Positions 60,405-64,000 of a stretch of 64,000 bases of DNA are shown piece after piece (position 1 is the stretch's first letter; every line of letters begins with the position of its first letter). The translations under genes were made by a program, and so were the position numbers. The stretch is taken from the NCBI RefSeq assembly GCF_002270415.1, contig NZ_NNRI01000007.1:1302001-1366000 (forward strand), read 5' to 3'. Origin of the DNA: Mesorhizobium sophorae. Lineage in GTDB: Bacteria > Pseudomonadota > Alphaproteobacteria > Rhizobiales > Rhizobiaceae. Under the pieces are notes generated by a model, which was not told the DNA's origin, made no database searches, and was given only the letters and a program-made list of their open reading frames with translations.

Positions 60405-62054
60405 GTGCGAAGTATGCTCGGATTTCATGCTATTCGTTGTTGGCCAATTGGATCATTGGTCAGCGTCGCGACAGTGGGGTCGCTCACCTGGCTCGTGTCG
60501 CTGGTTTATCTTCAGGAGAAAAGGCTGCTGGCGGTCCTTGGCCTGGGCGCTCTGTGCTCGCTTCTCTTGCTGGATCGCCTCCAAGGGGTCAGGACGGATC
60601 AGCCAACAAGCAGGTGGTTCAGCGCCTACTTGTCGCTTATTCCTTGTTTTCTCTTCCTTTTCTATGTCTACGTCGAAAGTGTTTTCGGCTATTTCGATTG
60701 GGGCGCGATGTTCATGCATGTCGACGCCGGAGTTCTCACGCCCGGTGTCGTTCTCGAATGTCTGGTGAATACGGGAAACACGATACTGGTCATTTTGGTC
60801 GTTCTTTTCGGCCTTGGCGCACTGAAGGCGCGCGGCACGCTGACACGAAGATTGGACGTTGCCTTGATGGCGTTCTTCCTAGCGGCAAACCCGATGCTGA
60901 CGCGCCCGATCGCGGCTGCGATCCATCTCAACCCGCTGCATGATTTCCTGTCCAAGCGGTTCGTCGATATCACCTCTTTGACAAAACCGGCCGGAACAGC
61001 GTCGGAGACTGTCGCGCCAAGGAACCTCATTCATATTTTCATCGAGAGTGCCGAGCGCACCTACATGAACGAGGCGGAGTTCGGCGACGTCATGGGCCCG
61101 CTGCGCGAATTCGACAGGCGTGGCGTTTCGGCGACCAACATGGTGCAACTTGCCTACACCAACAACTCCATCTCCGGGATGGTCGCCGCCAACTGTGGAA
61201 CGCCGCTGCTAATAACGTATTTCACAACGCGCCAGTACATGGAGGAGAATTCGCAATTCCTGCCAGGCCTGACCTGCCTGGGCGATGTTCTGAAGGCGCG
61301 AGGCTATCAGCAGAACTTCATTTCCGGTTGGCCGCTCGGCTTCACCGGTCAGGGAGAATTCTATTCCACCCATGGCTATTCATCGCTGTTTGGGGGATCC
61401 GAAGTGGTGGCCGCCGTCGGTGGGCGTGGCAGCTCTTTTGGCGCCGATGACGCCCAGGTTCTGGACATGAGCTTTGACGTTTTGCGGCGCGCGAACCGCG
61501 ACGGCAAACCGGTCTCGCTGACGATCGCCCTCAGTGGTGGGCATGCGCCGGATGGCTACCTGACTGACAAATGTATCGGCAAGACAGGACTTTCCCCACA
61601 AGCCCCCAATATTCTCCATGCCGTGAAATGCACCAACATGCTGGTCGCAGACTTCATCCACAAAGCCGAGGCCGAAGGTCTGATGAGGAACACCGTTCTG
61701 GCGTTGCAAAGTGACCACCTCAGCGCGCCGAGCACGGTGACGGATCGCCTGAACACGTTTGAACGGCGCAATTTTTTCTCCCTGTCGGGCGATGGCATTC
61801 TCTCCAAGGCGTATACCGGGCTTTCGGGCACGATTGACATATTTCCCTCCATTCTGGAGGCGCTAGGCGTGCCGCTCCCAAATGACCAGGCTGCCCTTGG
61901 CGTTTCGCTGCTTGGGGATCGACCGACGCTGGTCCAGGCACTTGGACAGGGCCAGTTCGATGACGCGATCCATGCCGAGGATGTGCTCGTCAGATCATTC
62001 TGGCAGCTGAAACCGGCACGGACGGCCGGGGCGTCCGAGGCTGAGCCGCATTAA
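60405..62054 (+). CDS. OpgB/CgmB-like phosphoglycerol transferase (sulfatase fold)
   Basis: A 549-residue membrane enzyme. Five hydrophobic helices (residues 10-175) precede a periplasmic alkaline-phosphatase-fold domain. IFIESAERTYMNEAEF (metal Glu), YTNNSISGMVAANCGTPL (probable nucleophile Thr), CLGDVLKARGYQQNFI, HGYSSLFGG and LQSDHLS match E. coli OpgB, which moves phosphoglycerol onto periplasmic glucans; in Sinorhizobium CgmB does this to cyclic beta-glucans. It is AT-richer than the sdh genes around it and lies between DUF3052 and sdhB, next to a duplication scar, so it looks inserted. GTG 60405 or ATG 60414 may be the start. Confidence 0.85.
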   Translation: MRSMLGFHAIRCWPIGSLVSVATVGSLTWLVSLVYLQEKRLLAVLGLGALCSLLLLDRLQGVRTDQPTSRWFSAYLSLIPCFLFLFYVYVESVFGYFDWGAMFMHVDAGVLTPGVVLECLVNTGNTILVILVVLFGLGALKARGTLTRRLDVALMAFFLAANPMLTRPIAAAIHLNPLHDFLSKRFVDITSLTKPAGTASETVAPRNLIHIFIESAERTYMNEAEFGDVMGPLREFDRRGVSATNMVQLAYTNNSISGMVAANCGTPLLITYFTTRQYMEENSQFLPGLTCLGDVLKARGYQQNFISGWPLGFTGQGEFYSTHGYSSLFGGSEVVAAVGGRGSSFGADDAQVLDMSFDVLRRANRDGKPVSLTIALSGGHAPDGYLTDKCIGKTGLSPQAPNILHAVKCTNMLVADFIHKAEAEGLMRNTVLALQSDHLSAPSTVTDRLNTFERRNFFSLSGDGILSKAYTGLSGTIDIFPSILEALGVPLPNDQAALGVSLLGDRPTLVQALGQGQFDDAIHAEDVLVRSFWQLKPARTAGASEAEPH

Positions 62055-62151
62055 TGCCAGGGTGCACACCGGCGGCAAGTGTTCGATGCCAGATAGCGCC
62101 TTGATTTGGCACCCAGAAGCCGATTAAAAGGTCACGTTCAGAGGCACGCCA

Positions 62152-62931
62152 ATGGTCGAACTTACGCTCCCCAAGAACTCGAAGGTCCAGCAGGGCAAGA
62201 CCTGGCCGAAGCCGGAAGGCGCGACCAATCTCAGGGAATACCGCATCTACCGCTGGTCGCCGGACGATGACGAGAACCCGCGCATCGACACCTATTTCGT
62301 CGACATGGACGATTGCGGACCGATGGTGCTCGACGCGCTGCTATGGATCAAGAACAAGATCGATCCGACGCTGACCTTGCGCCGCTCCTGCCGCGAGGGC
62401 ATCTGCGGCTCCTGCGCCATGAACATCGACGGCTCCAACACACTTGCCTGCACGAAGGGCTGCGACGACATTTCCGGCGCCGTCAAGGTATACCCGCTGC
62501 CGCATATGCAAGTGGTCAAGGACCTGGTGCCCGACCTCACCAACTTCTATGCCCAGCACGCCTCGATCCAGCCGTGGCTGAAGACGGTGTCGCCGGAGCC
62601 GGCCAAGGAATGGCTGCAGAGCCACGAGGAGCGTGAGAAGCTGGATGGCCTCTATGAGTGCATCCTGTGCGCCTGCTGCTCGACCTCCTGCCCGAGCTAC
62701 TGGTGGAACGGCGACCGCTATCTCGGCCCGGCAACGCTGCTGCAGGCCTATCGCTGGCTGATCGATTCCCGCGACGAGGCCAAGGGCGAGCGGCTCGACA
62801 ATCTCGAGGACCCGTTCCGGCTCTATCGCTGCCACACCATCATGAACTGCGCGCAGACCTGCCCCAAGGGCCTCAATCCGGCCAAGGCGATCGCCGAGAT
62901 CAAGAAGATGATGGTGGAACGGCGGGTGTAG
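62152..62931 (+). CDS. sdhB: Succinate dehydrogenase iron-sulfur subunit
   Basis: A 259-residue subunit carrying electrons from SdhA to ubiquinone. The [2Fe-2S] cysteines are in [13 protein letters not shown] with a further Cys in TLACTKG; the [4Fe-4S]/[3Fe-4S] sites are in [16 protein letters not shown] and [11 protein letters not shown]. It is complete. It lies 2.6 kb from sdhA, so it may need its own promoter in the 97-base gap after the OpgB-like gene. Confidence 0.96.
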   Translation: MVELTLPKNSKVQQGKTWPKPEGATNLREYRIYRWSPDDDENPRIDTYFVDMDDCGPMVLDALLWIKNKIDPTLTLRRSCREGICGSCAMNIDGSNTLACTKGCDDISGAVKVYPLPHMQVVKDLVPDLTNFYAQHASIQPWLKTVSPEPAKEWLQSHEEREKLDGLYECILCACCSTSCPSYWWNGDRYLGPATLLQAYRWLIDSRDEAKGERLDNLEDPFRLYRCHTIMNCAQTCPKGLNPAKAIAEIKKMMVERRV

Positions 62932-62970
62932 TTTTAGTGGGGAAATCACCTCAGCCGTTGCGATCCTTCC

Positions 62971-63129
62971 CACCCCCCTCTGTCCTGCCGGACATCTCCC
63001 CCGCAAGGGGGGAGATTGGCCGTCATCCCGGCTTTCGCTAATTTCCAACTTTGCGAGAATGGTCTGACCGCGCTAAAGCTGCCGATCTCCCCCCTTGCGG
63101 GGGAGATGTCCGGCAGGACAGAGGGGGGT
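62971..63129. repeat. Perfect 46-base inverted repeat (family D) between sdhB and yceH
   Basis: The arm 62971-63016 (CACCCCCCTCTGTCCTGCC onward, ending AAGGGGGGAGAT) and the arm 63084-63129 are exact reverse complements across a 67-base loop. This is the best-matched of the family D copies and should form a strong stem after sdhB. Confidence 0.92.
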
Positions 63130-63163
63130 GCTGTCCCGCCGACCTCAGAAGGATAGCGACGCC

Positions 63164-63805
63164 ATGACAGATACCGACCTTCCCATTCTCTCCCCTGTCG
63201 AGGCGCGCGTGCTTGGCTGCCTGATCGAGAAGAAGGAGCTGACGCCGGATGTCTATCCGCTGACGCTCAACAGCGCGCATGCCGCAGCCAACCAGAAGAC
63301 GGCGCGCGAGCCGGTGATGGCGGTCGAACTTGTCGAGGTCAGGCGGGCGCTGAGCCAGTTGGAGCAGAAGGGCCTGGTCCGGCAGGTCTTCGCCTCGCGC
63401 GTCGAGCGCTACGAGCATCAGGTGGCGCAGCATTTCTCGCTCACCACGGCGCAGATCGCGCTGATCGGCCTGATGCTGTTGCGCGGCGCGCAGACGGCGC
63501 ATGAATTGCTGGCGCGAGCCGAGCGCATGGCGCGGTTTTCGTCGATCGAGGCGCTCCGCACCGACCTCGACCTGCTGATCGGCCGCCGGCCGCCGCTGGT
63601 GGTGCTGATCGAGCGCGGCCCCGGCCAGCGCGAGGAGCGTTTTATGCATCTGCTGAGCGGGGCACCGCAGATCGCGGCCGTCGCCATGCACCAGGCCCCG
63701 TCGGTCGCCTCATCGGTCCCCGGCCTCGAAGAGCGCATCAGTACCCTCGAGGAAGAAGTTGCGAGGCTGCGCACCCTCATCGAGGCGCTGACCGGCGGGC
63801 GCTGA
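63164..63805 (+). CDS. YceH family protein (DUF480)
   Basis: A 213-residue protein of the DUF480/YceH family: two winged-helix domains (LSPVEARVLGCLIEKKELTPDVYPLTLNS, then ITTAQIALIGLMLLRG-like) and a C-terminal coiled coil (LEERISTLEEEVARLRTLIEAL). The function is unknown. AAGGA before ATG 63164 marks the start; upstream frame belongs to the repeat. Confidence 0.9.
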   Translation: MTDTDLPILSPVEARVLGCLIEKKELTPDVYPLTLNSAHAAANQKTAREPVMAVELVEVRRALSQLEQKGLVRQVFASRVERYEHQVAQHFSLTTAQIALIGLMLLRGAQTAHELLARAERMARFSSIEALRTDLDLLIGRRPPLVVLIERGPGQREERFMHLLSGAPQIAAVAMHQAPSVASSVPGLEERISTLEEEVARLRTLIEALTGGR

Positions 63806-63851
63806 CCCGAGAGTCCGTTTCAGACGATCATTGTCGACGTTGGGCGCCGCC

Positions 63852-63999
63852 CCTCATTGCCCTGCCGGGCATTTCTCCCCGTATAGGGACGGGGAGAAAG
63901 AGGACGGCCGCGACGCCGGCGTTCTTTTTGGCGAAACCGTCGATGTGAGCGCCCCTCTCCCCGTCACTATACGGGGAGAGGATGCCGGCAGGCAGGTGA
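63852..63999. repeat. Dispersed inverted repeat, family D variant, at the window end
   Basis: CCTGCCGGGCATTTCTCCCC with GTATAGGGACGGGGAG on the left; CTCTCCCCGTCACTATACGG and GGAGAGGATGCCGGCAGG on the right. The arms pair imperfectly over about 40 bases. No gene is seen in 63806-64000. Confidence 0.8.
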
Positions 64000-64000
64000 G

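Overview
The window looks like chromosomal core DNA of a Mesorhizobium-like alphaproteobacterium (order Rhizobiales). Coding regions are very GC-rich. The gene orders are those of Rhizobiales: dapF-mtaB-ftsY-septation protein A, acnA divergent from ccmABDG, mdh-sucCD-sucAB-lpdA, rimM-trmD-rplS and sdhCDAB. Gaps between genes are full of the hairpin-forming dispersed repeats typical of Mesorhizobium genomes. No rRNA, tRNA, insertion sequence, prophage or CRISPR array was seen. The organism assignment is inferred from gene content and was not tested by a search.

Layout. 1-4.3 kb: the 3' part of a ClC chloride channel gene with a frameshift, then small housekeeping genes (IalB-like protein, YkvA-like DUF1232 protein, pterin dehydratase, low-molecular-weight phosphatase, 2'-5' RNA ligase-like phosphodiesterase, TesA-type esterase). 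4.4-7.6 kb: a YbbA/YbbP-type ABC exporter divergent from the esterase. 7.8-11.9 kb: a Bax-inhibitor-1 protein behind a probable ybhL leader RNA, an acetyltransferase, DUF2794, a structured small RNA candidate, DUF1223 and a ceramidase-like membrane protein. 12-17.2 kb: aconitase with a probable Irr iron box, divergent from a cytochrome c maturation operon that lacks ccmC. 17.3-28.9 kb: small enzymes, then septation protein A, a frameshifted ftsY carrying a repeat inside its coding sequence, mtaB, dapF, a metallo-hydrolase, an AprI/Inh lipoprotein and zapE.

29-41 kb: the central TCA-cycle operon mdh-sucC-(cupin, DUF1579)-sucD-sucA-sucB-(DUF4241, secreted protein, SDR)-lpdA, with accessory genes wedged between enzyme subunits. 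41-48.6 kb: a Pro/Ala-rich membrane protein, a TraB/GumN protein, xerC, rimM-trmD-DUF4279, a TauE-type permease, rplS and the ohr/ohrR peroxide-resistance pair. 48.8-56.7 kb: a polar amino-acid ABC uptake pair without its ATPase, a methyltransferase, leuC, two tandem paralogous diguanylate cyclases and two small exported proteins. 56.9-64 kb: sdhC-sdhD-sdhA-DUF3052, then decayed copies of the sdhB start and of DUF3052, an OpgB/CgmB-like phosphoglycerol transferase gene wedged into the operon, sdhB, and yceH.

Functionally, the window supplies most of the TCA cycle (aconitase, 2-oxoglutarate dehydrogenase, succinyl-CoA synthetase, succinate dehydrogenase, malate dehydrogenase), plus cytochrome c assembly and membrane or envelope upkeep. 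The main points for a second look are the repeat inside ftsY with a C9 tract that breaks the frame, the scarred insertion inside sdhCDAB, the missing ccmC, the structured RNA near 10 kb, and the candidate operators before acnA, ohr and sdhC.
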